From positions 186,001 to 250,000 of the forward strand of contig PHAG01000009.1 in assembly GCA_002841625.1 (NCBI GenBank): DNA of 64,000 nt. The letters are read 5' to 3'. The position numbers and the translations under genes were made by a program. Below the pieces are notes generated by a model. The model made no database searches and was not told where the DNA came from. It was given only the letters and a program-made list of their open reading frames with translations. Positions 44,542-53,269 of the stretch are shown here, one piece after another. Positions within the stretch are counted from its first letter, which is position 1, and every line of letters begins with the position of its first letter. The DNA is from Firmicutes bacterium HGW-Firmicutes-1 (GTDB lineage: Bacteria > Bacillota > Clostridia > Lachnospirales > Vallitaleaceae).

Positions 44542-45753
44542 TTAGTTATTTTCGTTTTTTTGCATCATCATAGCACGAACTTTCAATGGTAAACCAAAAA
44601 GATTAATAAAACCTTCAGCATCATGATGATTATAGAGTTCTCCTGTTGTAAAGCTAGCAATACTTTCGTTATAAAGTGAATACTTTGAAGTAGCTCCTGC
44701 TGGAACGATATTACCTTTGTATAGCTTTAACTTTACAGAACCAGTAATTGTTTGCTGTGTCGAATCAACAAAGGCAGTAAGCGCTTCTCTAAGAGGAGTA
44801 AACCACTCACCACTATAGGTTAATTCTGCGAATTTAACAGCAATAGTACTCTTATAAGCAATCGTTTGTTTGTCTAAACAAAGGTATTCTAATTCTTGGT
44901 GTGCTGCATATAGAATTGCCCCACCAGGGGTTTCATATACACCTCTCGATTTCATACCCACAACACGATTTTCAACTATATCAACGATACCAATACCGTT
45001 TTTGCCACCAATTTCATTCAGTTTAGTAATCATTTGTGATGCAGACATGGATTCGCCGTTTAATGTATTAGGATAGCCTTTTTCAAAGCCAATTTCTACA
45101 TAAGTAGGTGCATCAGGTGCCTTTTCTGGAGTGACGGACATTTGCAGTAATTTATCATAATTTGGTTCGTTAGCGGGATCTTCAAGTTCAAGACCTTCAT
45201 GGCTTAAATGCCATAGATTACGGTCTCTACTGTACGTATCGCCTTTTTTCATGGGGGCTTGAATGCCACGAGCATCTAAGTAAGCAATGGCATCTTCACG
45301 GGACTTAATATCCCAAATACGCCAAGGAGCAATGATTCTAATATGAGGTGCCAAAGCTTTAACTGTTAATTCAAAACGGACTTGATCATTACCCTTTCCG
45401 GTAGCACCATGGCAAATTGCAGTGGCACCTTCTTTGAGGGCGATTTCTACCAAACGTTTTGCGATAACAGGTCGTGCCATAGAAGTACCTAATAAATATT
45501 TGTTTTCATATTTAGCACCTGCCTGCATTGTTGGTATAACGTAATCATCAATAAATTCATCAGTAACATTTTCTATATAGAGTTTACTTGCACCTGTTGA
45601 TAGGGCTCTTTCTTCTAAACCATCTATCTCTTTACCTTGACCTACGTCTACGCAAACTGCAATTACTTCATAATCATAGTTTTCTTGTAACCAAGGAATA
45701 ATAACCGTTGTGTCTAAACCACCTGAATATGCTAATATAACTTTTTCTTTCAT
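44542..45753 (-). CDS. argG: Argininosuccinate synthase
   Basis: 403 residues, standard. ATP pyrophosphatase P-loop AYSGGLDTT near the N-terminus, [16 protein letters not shown], and [13 protein letters not shown]. It joins citrulline and aspartate with ATP. First gene of the argGH unit; its promoter has ARG-box-like sequences shared with the argC promoter. Ribosome site AAGGAGG. Confidence 0.97.
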   Translation of the reverse strand: MKEKVILAYSGGLDTTVIIPWLQENYDYEVIAVCVDVGQGKEIDGLEERALSTGASKLYIENVTDEFIDDYVIPTMQAGAKYENKYLLGTSMARPVIAKRLVEIALKEGATAICHGATGKGNDQVRFELTVKALAPHIRIIAPWRIWDIKSREDAIAYLDARGIQAPMKKGDTYSRDRNLWHLSHEGLELEDPANEPNYDKLLQMSVTPEKAPDAPTYVEIGFEKGYPNTLNGESMSASQMITKLNEIGGKNGIGIVDIVENRVVGMKSRGVYETPGGAILYAAHQELEYLCLDKQTIAYKSTIAVKFAELTYSGEWFTPLREALTAFVDSTQQTITGSVKLKLYKGNIVPAGATSKYSLYNESIASFTTGELYNHHDAEGFINLFGLPLKVRAMMMQKNENN

Positions 45754-45800
45754 TTATTTTGCCTCCTTATATGCTTAAATACTTATTTGGTATATCATAA

Positions 45801-45835
45801 TGACTAATTATACATTAAAACTAATAATTATGCAA
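45801..45835 (-). promoter_or_regulatory. argG promoter with ARG-box-like operators
   Basis: On the minus strand TTGCAT (45835-45830), 17 bp, TATAAT (45812-45807). TGTATAATTAGTCA over the -10 and TGCATAATTATTAG over the -35 match the palindromic ArgR half-box pair TGAATAATTATTCA at 12 and 11 of 14 positions, 20 bp apart. The layout is the same as upstream of argC. Confidence 0.7.
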
Positions 45836-45859
45836 GCTTAAATTAATTTTTTTTTAGAA

Positions 45860-47317
45860 TCAAAGTAGTGGTGAAAACAATCTTGAAACGGTTTCTTTTG
45901 TTTTTACAAGAAGTGAACGGTTTTGATATAAAGCTAAAGTCATTTCACGACAATAGTTTAAATCTGCATCAAAAGCTGTTTTTAATTCACTGGTTGTATC
46001 TTTGTCATAAATAAAAGCATTTACTTCGAAATTCAACCGAAAGCTTCTGATGTCAAAGTTGCAAGTGCCAGCTGAACAAATAATATCATCAACTACAATG
46101 GTTTTTGAATGAAGAAATCCTTTTTCATATATGAAAACCCGCACACCATAGGGAAGTAGTTCACCAATATGAGAGTAGGTTGCCCAATGTACAAATAGGT
46201 GATCAGGAATACTTGGAATCATAATTCTTACTTCAACTCCAGATGCTGCTGCAATCTTCAAGGCCTCAAGAATACTTTCATCAGGTACAAAATAAGGCGT
46301 TTGGATATATATGTAATTTCTTGCCTTGTTTATCATTTTAATATATCCTTGCTTTATTTGCTCATGAATTGAATCAGGGCCACTGGAGACTATCTGCACA
46401 CCTGCATGACCTGTTGAGGATGACTCCTTAATATACTGAGTACTAATTTCTAATAGCTTCTTTGATGCATGCCTCCAATCAAGAAAAAATCTTAACTGAA
46501 GTGATATAACAGAGTCACCTAGAATTTTTAAGTGAGTATCTCTCCAAAAACCAAATTTCTTTGATTCACCGATATATTCAACACCAATGTTAAAACCTCC
46601 GACATAACCTATCATACCATCAATAACTACTATTTTTCTATGGTTACGGTAATTTGCCTTAAAGTTTAAATACTTAAGTTTTGAAGGGAAGAAAAATGCT
46701 ACTTCGCAGCCATCATTTTTAATGGCTTGAATTAGATGTTTAGGGAGAGATCGTGCTCCCACATGATCCAATAAAATTCTGACCTGAACACCTTCACGAG
46801 CTTTTTTTGAAAGTAAGTTTAATAGTTGGTTACCTAGATCATCATTTTTCAATATATAATATAAGACATGAATGTGATGAGTAGCTTTTTCTATTTCCAT
46901 AATTAAGTCATTAAATTTAGTGTGTCCATCAGTAAAAACGGATATTTGATTGTTTTGAGAGTAAAATGATTCACTTAATCTATTATGAAAAAGTATCATA
47001 TCGGAAAACCATGCCATATCAACGTCATTAAATTGAAAAGTACCTTCCTTAAAAGATCTGGCTTGCTTGGCTAAGAAGGAAGTATAAAGCTCACTTTCCT
47101 CCGCAGTGTATTTGAATATTTTACGTTTAGATATGTTTTGTGATAGTAGTATAAAAAATAGAAAACCTATACCCGGCAAGGATGTCATAAAGAATAGCCA
47201 AGCTAAGGTTGCAGTAGGGTTTTTTCGCTCTAAGGAAATAGCAATAGCAGACAACACCAAATTCAGAGCAAATATCGTCATATAATTAATACTTAACGAT
47301 GTAAAATAGTCAATCAT
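45860..47317 (-). CDS. cls: Cardiolipin synthase (phospholipase D family)
   Basis: 485 residues. Two or three N-terminal membrane segments (INYMTIFALNLVLSAIAISL; TATLAWLFFMTSLPGIGFLF), then two PLD-type catalytic motifs: NHRKIVVIDG and LHSKTIVVDD (HxKx4D). It makes cardiolipin from two phosphatidylglycerols in the membrane. Start set at the ATG 12 bases inside the longest frame since TGGAGG lies just before it. Ends 100 bases from argG but likely a separate unit. Confidence 0.93.
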   Translation of the reverse strand: MIDYFTSLSINYMTIFALNLVLSAIAISLERKNPTATLAWLFFMTSLPGIGFLFFILLSQNISKRKIFKYTAEESELYTSFLAKQARSFKEGTFQFNDVDMAWFSDMILFHNRLSESFYSQNNQISVFTDGHTKFNDLIMEIEKATHHIHVLYYILKNDDLGNQLLNLLSKKAREGVQVRILLDHVGARSLPKHLIQAIKNDGCEVAFFFPSKLKYLNFKANYRNHRKIVVIDGMIGYVGGFNIGVEYIGESKKFGFWRDTHLKILGDSVISLQLRFFLDWRHASKKLLEISTQYIKESSSTGHAGVQIVSSGPDSIHEQIKQGYIKMINKARNYIYIQTPYFVPDESILEALKIAAASGVEVRIMIPSIPDHLFVHWATYSHIGELLPYGVRVFIYEKGFLHSKTIVVDDIICSAGTCNFDIRSFRLNFEVNAFIYDKDTTSELKTAFDADLNYCREMTLALYQNRSLLVKTKETVSRLFSPLL

Positions 47318-47414
47318 AAGAACCTCCATTTCATCGGGTGATGTTACTTACATTTTACCTATTTTATAGTGGTTGTGGCAACCTTTTTTTCGAAAAGAGG
47401 AAAAAAAATGCAAC

Positions 47415-47443
47415 TTGTAACAAAAAAACTTGGATGGTATAAT
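47415..47443 (+). promoter_or_regulatory. Promoter of the GNAT gene
   Basis: TTGTAA and TATAAT, 17-bp spacer. The hexamers and part of the spacer (GGATGG before TATAAT) recur at 52025-52053. Confidence 0.65.
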
Positions 47444-47501
47444 CGGGATAGATAAAGAAACTTAACATATATATGAAAATAAACTTGTACAAGGAGCAAA
47501 T

Positions 47502-47957
47502 ATGAATGAATTAATTGAAATACACCCTATGCAAGTTGAAGATGCAATATCGGTTCAAAAACTTATAAAAGTAGTTTTTGATTGTTTTGTTGGTCCAGAT
47601 TATTCTGTGGAGGGTGTACAGACCTTTTATGGATTTATTCATCCTGACAATATAATTGATCGATTTCTTAACAAACAGCATAAAATATTTATTGCAAAAG
47701 ATAAGGACGAAATCGTGGGAGTTATTGAAACAAGAGATACTAGCCACATTTGTTTATTGTTTGTACATAAGCAATATCAAAGAAAAGGAATAGCCAAAAG
47801 GCTATTTAATAAGGCCTTCCTAGATTCCACCTTAGAGCTTACCGTTAATGCTTCCCCATATGCTGTTACGATATACGAAAAATTAGGATTTACAAAAATT
47901 GCAGGCGAGCTTATAAAAAACGGTATCACATATATTCCAATGATAAAAGAAAAGTAA
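47502..47957 (+). CDS. GNAT family N-acetyltransferase
   Basis: 151 residues. GNAT fold with acetyl-CoA binding motif around HKQYQRKGIAKRLFNKA (Q/RxxGxG/A type) and the C-terminal NASPYAVTIYEKLGFTKIAGE. Substrate unknown; could be a small molecule or a protein N-terminus. Single gene with own promoter and ribosome site AAGGAGC. The AAAGGGGACAGGCAC repeat motif begins 4 bases after its stop. Confidence 0.9.
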   Translation: MNELIEIHPMQVEDAISVQKLIKVVFDCFVGPDYSVEGVQTFYGFIHPDNIIDRFLNKQHKIFIAKDKDEIVGVIETRDTSHICLLFVHKQYQRKGIAKRLFNKAFLDSTLELTVNASPYAVTIYEKLGFTKIAGELIKNGITYIPMIKEK

Positions 47958-47961
47958 TGCA

Positions 47962-47990
47962 AAGGGGACAGGCACTTTTCTCTTATTAGA
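47962..47990 (+). repeat. GGGGACAGGCAC repeat motif
   Basis: AAAGGGGACAGGCAC then TTTTCTCTTATT, matching the start of the repeats at 17143 and 26315; an inverted copy is at 50644-50670. It directly precedes the transposase remnant. Confidence 0.7.
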
Positions 47991-48020
47991 AGAAGCATTT
48001 GCTAAAAACCAGATAATACA

Positions 48021-48348
48021 AATTTGGTTCTTCATTCAGATCAAGGATGGCAGTATCAGATGAAACGTTATCAATATTTATTACAACAAAAAGGAATAAT
48101 TCAAAGTATGTCCAGAAAAGGAAACTGTTTAGATAATAGTGTTATGGAAAATTTTTTCGGATTGCTAAAGTCGGAATTATTAAATTTACGTCAATAGAAC
48201 ATTTTAAACAGGAACTAATCAACTATATAGAATATTACAATAATATGAGAATTAAGTGAAAACTAAAAGGACTGTCACCTGTTCAGTACAGATTACAATC
48301 CTTGTTAGTTGCTTAATTATGAATGTCTAACTTTTTGGGTTCAGTTCA
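48021..48348 (+). mobile_element. IS150-like (IS3 family) remnant: transposase 3' end and right inverted repeat
   Basis: The DDE transposase C-terminus is readable in pieces: [40 protein letters not shown], then after a frameshift near 48175-48195 [18 protein letters not shown] and GLSPVQYRLQSLLVA ending at 48316, with an extra TGA in between. The last 25 bases (48324-48348, TGTCTAACTTTTTGGGTTCA..) match the terminal inverted repeat style of IS150-type elements. The first two thirds and the left end are missing, so it is dead. Confidence 0.88.
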
Positions 48349-48377
48349 TCCACTTTCTATTTCTTTTTTGATTGCTT

Positions 48378-50438
48378 CTAATTTAATTTGTATGCACTAA
48401 GCTGTTGACCTGCTTGGTAAATGATACACTCTTTAGGAGTATCTTTGCTATCAAATTTAATTTTTACACCATACAACAAGGATTCGAATTCGGTTTCAGA
48501 TAATGGACTAACTTCAAATGAAGGTTGACCGTCAGCTTGGAAAGTTAATTTTCCATCCTTAACAGAAACAACAAATTCAAATACATTCTTTATCTCGTAA
48601 GTACCTGCGAATTTTTTCAGTTGTTCATCAGTGAGCTTAATATATGTTCTATCTGCTGACTTTTCACAAATAGTACGTACTCCAAATACTTGTAGCACAA
48701 TGGCAGTTACTTCTTGCTTAGTATTTATTGTATATTCAAGTTCAATATCAAAATCTCTTGAATATAACTTCCCTTCTGATTCTGCAACCATTTTACTTGT
48801 TAACCCTGGAAGATTCAACATAAGTGTTCCTGAATTATTTACTATATTTACTTCGAAATCTTTCGCTTTAAAGCTTCCAGTATATTTTGTAAGCTCAAGG
48901 CTAGGAATAGCATAGCTTCCTCGTTCTTTTAATGGAGTTACGATGTTACCATTTAATATTTTAATTATATTTTCTTTGATACTAACAACGTTAGCATAGC
49001 CTTTGTTGGTAAGTATAATAATATGTGCATTTTTATCAGGGAACATTGCATTATCACTTGTAAAGCCAAATGTGTTGCCACCATGTGATATTTCTTCCCC
49101 ATATGCTCCGGTAGTAAGGCTCCAGCCATAGCCGTAATGACCTATTACTTTTGTTTCTGAATATTTACTAAAGACCTTGGATAAACTTTCCTTTGAGATA
49201 ACCTGTCCTCTTTGCAAAGCCAAATCCCATTTGTAAAGATCTTCTGCAGTTGAACATAAGAAACCAGCGCCATATGCTGCATTCAATAATATCATATCTA
49301 AGCTTTCGGGAACAACGTCCATATAACCGGTGTACCCCTTTGCTTCTACAATTTTTTGATCTAAATCATAAGAGATATTCGTATTTTTCATGCCAACTGG
49401 CTCGAAAATATTCTCTTTCATGTAATTTCCAAGAGTTTTTCCGGAAATTTTTTCTACGATTGCACCTAAAACTAGATAACCAGTATTTGAATAACTCCAT
49501 TTGGTTCCAGGTTCAAAATCTAAAGGCTTATCTTTAATCATGGGTATTAATTTATCGAAGGTCATTTCAGAAGGTTGAATACGATATAACTCAGCAATAT
49601 TTGTAATATTAAATAATCCAGAAGTATGTGTTAGCAGTTGATGTATCGTTATTTTATCTCCGAAAGGAACATTGCTTAAATACTTTGACACATTATCATT
49701 ATAGGATAATGTACCCTTTTCAGCCAATTGAGCAATTGCTGCAGCAGTGAATTGTTTGGTCACTGAACCAATTGCAAAGGTAGTTGTATTAAAGGGCTTT
49801 ATATGATTTTCATAGTCAGCATACCCATAAGAACGGTCTATAAAAATCTTGCCATCCGTCTCAACTAAGATCTGTCCTGAAAAATTTCTATTAAGTTCAA
49901 GGCTTGTTAAGTAAGTAGCTAAGTTATCTTGGATTTTTTGCTCTGATTCAGATAACACTTGAGTTTCAAGACTTGCGCTAGGTTTTTGTATGCTCATTGT
50001 CTTAGTCTTAGAGTCCAGACTAACTCTAGCGCCTAGGATTTGACTTATAAAATCAGTAGGAACATAGATCCTTGAATTCTTGTTATCAATATTATAACTT
50101 AATTTCTTGTCAACACCGTTTATTGTAACAATTTTCGTATCAGGAGTTAAGGAAATTTCACCATTCATGTAAAGAATAACAACACATTTTCTTGTGTTAT
50201 CCCAAGATACTTCAGCTCCAAGGTTTTCTGCAATTAACCTTAAGGGGTACATTGCTGCTGTATTTTCATTAGAATCGATTGTATAATTTGATGTATCTAT
50301 AGATTTTCCATCAATTAAGATAGATGAAATCACATCTGTCGATATCGTCTTTGATTGTTCGCTATTTGCAAATGATGTAAATATCGAGGATACAGTAAAA
50401 GCAATTGTAATGAATAATACCAATAATCTTTTTTTCAT
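48378..50438 (-). CDS. Secreted serine hydrolase (class C beta-lactamase-like) with copper amine oxidase-type N-domain
   Basis: 686 residues. Signal peptide (1-25, cleavage near SFANS). Residues ~35-150 fit the Cu_amine_oxidN1-type domain common in clostridial wall proteins (MYPLRLIAENLGAEVSWDN, IYVPTDFISQILGARVS), probably a wall or stalk module. Residues ~165-500 are a beta-lactamase/DD-peptidase fold: Ser225-xx-Lys228 (SVTK), Tyr316 in YSNTGY, and HGG in SHGGNTFG. The tail (~500-686) contains two DUF3471-like segments. It probably acts as an extracellular esterase, D-aminopeptidase or peptidoglycan-related hydrolase; the substrate cannot be told. Ribosome site GGAGGG. Confidence 0.9.
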   Translation of the reverse strand: MKKRLLVLFITIAFTVSSIFTSFANSEQSKTISTDVISSILIDGKSIDTSNYTIDSNENTAAMYPLRLIAENLGAEVSWDNTRKCVVILYMNGEISLTPDTKIVTINGVDKKLSYNIDNKNSRIYVPTDFISQILGARVSLDSKTKTMSIQKPSASLETQVLSESEQKIQDNLATYLTSLELNRNFSGQILVETDGKIFIDRSYGYADYENHIKPFNTTTFAIGSVTKQFTAAAIAQLAEKGTLSYNDNVSKYLSNVPFGDKITIHQLLTHTSGLFNITNIAELYRIQPSEMTFDKLIPMIKDKPLDFEPGTKWSYSNTGYLVLGAIVEKISGKTLGNYMKENIFEPVGMKNTNISYDLDQKIVEAKGYTGYMDVVPESLDMILLNAAYGAGFLCSTAEDLYKWDLALQRGQVISKESLSKVFSKYSETKVIGHYGYGWSLTTGAYGEEISHGGNTFGFTSDNAMFPDKNAHIIILTNKGYANVVSIKENIIKILNGNIVTPLKERGSYAIPSLELTKYTGSFKAKDFEVNIVNNSGTLMLNLPGLTSKMVAESEGKLYSRDFDIELEYTINTKQEVTAIVLQVFGVRTICEKSADRTYIKLTDEQLKKFAGTYEIKNVFEFVVSVKDGKLTFQADGQPSFEVSPLSETEFESLLYGVKIKFDSKDTPKECIIYQAGQQLSAYKLN

Positions 50439-50561
50439 TTTTAATAATCCCTCCAGTTGTTTATAGTTAAATAGTTACCTTATATTAACATAACATACTT
50501 AGAGATTGATTAGAAGATTATTAATAAATTCTCTTATCTCCTTTTTCTCTTTATCGATAAA

Positions 50562-50602
50562 CAAAAGCAGCTGTATAATTATTATTTATGCAGCTGCTTT
50601 TG
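50562..50602. terminator. Perfect 12-bp hairpin upstream of the serine hydrolase
   Basis: CAAAAGCAGCTG and CAGCTGCTTTTG around a 17-base loop. On the minus strand it lies between the antiporter terminator and the hydrolase gene, perhaps as a second terminator. Confidence 0.55.
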
Positions 50603-50636
50603 TGGGTAGTACCAGCACGCATAGTTATTCATGAAC

Positions 50637-50663
50637 AAAAAAAGACAGGCAAAAGTGCCTGTC
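50637..50663 (-). terminator. Terminator of the antiporter gene
   Basis: On the minus strand GACAGGCA-CTTT-TGCCTGTC followed by TTTTTTTGTT. The stem is built from the GGGGACAGGCAC repeat motif, so the repeat has been used as, or arose with, a terminator. Confidence 0.85.
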
Positions 50664-50672
50664 CCCTTTAAC

Positions 50673-51680
50673 CTAAACCATCCAGGTAAAGTTTAAAACC
50701 AAATAAATTAGATAAAGTGTTAGTAATATGAGTCCTTCTTTTTTGTTAATAGCATTATCCTTACTCTTAGCAAAGAAACGAAATACCAATAAAATAATTA
50801 ACATTGTAGGGATTTGTAAATAGAAGAAATTTACAGGAACGGTTAAACCTTTTGTTGTTACTGCGGCAGCGGCGCCAACTACAAATAAAACATTTAGAAT
50901 ATCTGCCCCAATGATATTACCAATTGCAAGTTCACCATGGCCTTTTCTAACAGATGATATTGCAGTCATTAGTTCAGGCAGACTAGTACCAAATGCGACT
51001 ATGGTTGCGGCAATAACGCTTTGAGGAATACCAATACGAATTGCAGTAATCTCAACACTAGGGATAAGAATTTTAGATGATATGATTACTACAGCCACCC
51101 CAAAAAAGAGTTTTATTAATTGAAAAAATATTGGGGTTTTTTCTTCATGAAGATCTATTGAGGTATCGCTACTATTTTTAGCCCATTTGATCGAAATATA
51201 AATGTAGAGTACGAGTAAAGCCAATAACACAAAGCCCATCCATTGATATATAACCCCTTCATTCCCTTTGCTGAAAAAAGGTAAAGCTAGTATTGCTAAT
51301 AAAAAGGCTGCACCAATTTGAATAAGTCCTTGTCGATTAATTGTATTACGATCTACAGGCAAGGTTCCTATAAGTGCTGCAAGTCCAATGATTAGACCCG
51401 TATCAACAATGATTGAACCGATTGCATTACCTAAAGCTAAATCAGGGTTTCCTTGAATAGCTGCTAGAACTGAAACAGTGGCTTCGGGCAGAGTGGTGCC
51501 CAATGAAACAATCGTTGCACCTATAACCATTTTGGGAATTCCCCAATGGACTGAAAGACTTACAGCCTCATCAACTAAAAAATCAGCACCTTTACCTAAA
51601 GTAAATAAGCTTGCAGCTGCAATCATAACTAACACTATAGTAGGCAAGTTCTCAAAAAAATTGATTAATAAAGTTTCCAT
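50673..51680 (-). CDS. CaCA family cation antiporter (YrbG-like), riboswitch-controlled
   Basis: 335 residues, about ten membrane segments, with the two inverted alpha-repeats of Na+/Ca2+ exchangers: GATIVSLGTTLPEATVSV with GNAIGSIIVDT and AATIVAFGTSLPELMTAI with GNIIGADILN. The acidic residues in both GTxxPE motifs are the ion ligands. The family exports Ca2+ in exchange for Na+, H+ or K+. The yybP-ykoY element upstream senses Mn2+, so this member may export Mn2+ or be induced by it; that is inference. Ribosome site AAGGTG. Confidence 0.93.
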   Translation of the reverse strand: METLLINFFENLPTIVLVMIAAASLFTLGKGADFLVDEAVSLSVHWGIPKMVIGATIVSLGTTLPEATVSVLAAIQGNPDLALGNAIGSIIVDTGLIIGLAALIGTLPVDRNTINRQGLIQIGAAFLLAILALPFFSKGNEGVIYQWMGFVLLALLVLYIYISIKWAKNSSDTSIDLHEEKTPIFFQLIKLFFGVAVVIISSKILIPSVEITAIRIGIPQSVIAATIVAFGTSLPELMTAISSVRKGHGELAIGNIIGADILNVLFVVGAAAAVTTKGLTVPVNFFYLQIPTMLIILLVFRFFAKSKDNAINKKEGLILLTLYLIYLVLNFTWMV

Positions 51681-51712
51681 AATACACCTTCCAATAATTT
51701 AATATTTTTAAT

Positions 51713-51831
51713 AAAAAAAGACTCACAATCAAAATAGATTGTTGAGTCTTACTAGACGATAGTCATTTAAGCCGGGACATTGTCCGTATTGACGACTTAA
51801 ATACCTTTTACAAGGCAAGTTACTCCCTCAA
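51713..51831 (-). promoter_or_regulatory. yybP-ykoY (manganese) riboswitch with terminator
   Basis: On the minus strand: TTGAGGGAGTAAC, AAGTCGTCAATACGG, CCCGGCTTAAATGAC, TAGTAAGACTCAA, which follows the order and conserved bases of the yybP-ykoY class. TTGAG (51831-51827) closes P1 with CTCAA, and the same CTCAA strand belongs to the terminator AAGACTCAACAATC / GATTGTGAGTCTT + TTTTTTT (51750-51713). Ligand-bound P1 would therefore prevent termination, an ON switch. A promoter, TTGACT-17-TAGAAT, lies at 51875-51847. Confidence 0.92.
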
Positions 51832-51846
51832 ACATGTATCTATCAT

Positions 51847-51875
51847 ATTCTAATTTAAAATTGCAGAAAAGTCAA
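51847..51875 (-). promoter_or_regulatory. Promoter of the riboswitch transcript
   Basis: Minus strand TTGACT (51875-51870) and TAGAAT (51852-51847), 17-bp spacer, immediately upstream of the riboswitch. Confidence 0.6.
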
Positions 51876-52024
51876 ACATTTTAATGAATAAAATCTTCCC
51901 CAAATTATGAATTCATCTATAGAAGGCATTAAGGATATGATAAATCAATGAAAAAATGGAAAGGTGGAGATTCTTCTATCCATATTTTACCTAAGACAGC
52001 ACATAACCGAATAAGTTAAGTACC

Positions 52025-52053
52025 TTGTAACATGAAAATGCGGATGGTATAAT
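52025..52053 (+). promoter_or_regulatory. Promoter-like sequence upstream of the arg cluster
   Basis: TTGTAA and TATAAT, 17-bp spacer, closely resembling the GNAT promoter at 47415-47443, but 145 bases from the next gene. The rest of 51876-52132 shows no gene. Confidence 0.4.
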
Positions 52054-52132
52054 CTAAAGTATAGAGCATTCAATTCAAGTTCAGCCAAAACAATCAATAA
52101 GAAATAGCAAATAAAAAAATAAAAATTAGGTA

Positions 52133-52167
52133 TTGCATTATTATAAATTAAAATGTATAATTATTAA
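52133..52167 (+). promoter_or_regulatory. argC promoter with ARG-box-like operators
   Basis: TTGCAT (52133-52138), 17 bp, TATAAT (52156-52161). TGTATAATTATTAA (52154-52167) matches the ArgR palindrome at 12 of 14; TGCATTATTATAAA (52134-52147) at 10 of 14; spacing 20 bp as upstream of argG. Arginine-dependent repression is expected. Confidence 0.7.
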
Positions 52168-52198
52168 ATAATAAATGATTCTACAAGAGGTGATTGAA

Positions 52199-53242
52199 AT
52201 GATTAAAGCAGGTATTGTTGGAGCAACAGGTTATGCGGGTCAAGAACTATTAAGATTATTGACGCAGCATTCTGAATGCGAAGTGAAATATATAACAAGT
52301 AGGTCTTATGTAGATCAACGGTTTTCCAGTGTATTTGGTAATTTTGTTAAGATTGTAGACGATGCATGTATAGAAAAAGAAATGATTGAACTTGCAAAGG
52401 AAGTGGATGTATTATTCATTGCACTACCACATGGAATCGCATCTGCTAATGTAAACAAAGACTTATTATCAATGACTAAAGTCATCGATTTAGGTGCAGA
52501 TTATAGGTTAGAAGACATTGAAATCTATGATAAATGGTATAAAACAGTGCATAATAGTGCCGACCTTCTTCAAGAAGCAGTTTATGGTTTATGTGAATTA
52601 AATAGAGATAAAATCAAACCAGCAAGGTTAATTGCAAACCCTGGCTGTTACACAACTTGTAGCATATTAGGTTTAACTCCTTTATTAAAGGAAGGATTAA
52701 TTGATAAAAACAGTATTATAATAGATGCAAAGTCTGGCGTATCTGGTGCAGGTAGGGGCTTAGATATAGGAATTCACTATTCCGAGTGCAATGAATCAAT
52801 TAAGGCATATAAGCTAGCATCTCATAGGCATACTCCAGAAATTGAGCAAGAATTATCTCATGCAGCAGGAGAAGAAGTTACGATTACCTTTACGCCTCAC
52901 TTAGTTCCAATGAATAGAGGTATTCTTGTTACCGCATATGCGACATTAAATGATTTTTATTCCTACGAACATATAAAAAATGCGTATGAAAAGCACTATA
53001 GGGATGAATACTTTGTAAGGTTATTACCAGAAGGTGTTTTTCCAGAAACAAAATGGGTAAAAGGCTCAAACTTCTGTGATATTAATTTTCAAGTTGATGA
53101 AAGAACAAATAGAATTATCGTTGTAGCAGCAATTGACAACCTCATTAAAGGCGCTGCAGGGCAAGCAATTCAAAACATGAATATAGTATTTGGTTTAGAT
53201 GAAAAAAAGGGTCTAGAATACATCCCGATGTTCCCCGCATAA
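52199..53242 (+). CDS. argC: N-acetyl-gamma-glutamyl-phosphate reductase
   Basis: 347 residues. GIVGATGYAGQELLRLL nucleotide motif, catalytic Cys in ANPGCYTT, and SGVSGAGRG. Reduces N-acetylglutamyl phosphate with NADPH. Start at ATG 52199 with AGAGGTG upstream; an in-frame start at 52175 precedes the ribosome site. First gene of the argCJBD cluster. Confidence 0.97.
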   Translation: MIKAGIVGATGYAGQELLRLLTQHSECEVKYITSRSYVDQRFSSVFGNFVKIVDDACIEKEMIELAKEVDVLFIALPHGIASANVNKDLLSMTKVIDLGADYRLEDIEIYDKWYKTVHNSADLLQEAVYGLCELNRDKIKPARLIANPGCYTTCSILGLTPLLKEGLIDKNSIIIDAKSGVSGAGRGLDIGIHYSECNESIKAYKLASHRHTPEIEQELSHAAGEEVTITFTPHLVPMNRGILVTAYATLNDFYSYEHIKNAYEKHYRDEYFVRLLPEGVFPETKWVKGSNFCDINFQVDERTNRIIVVAAIDNLIKGAAGQAIQNMNIVFGLDEKKGLEYIPMFPA

Positions 53243-53269
53243 AAGCAAATGAAAGGATAGGATATATAT

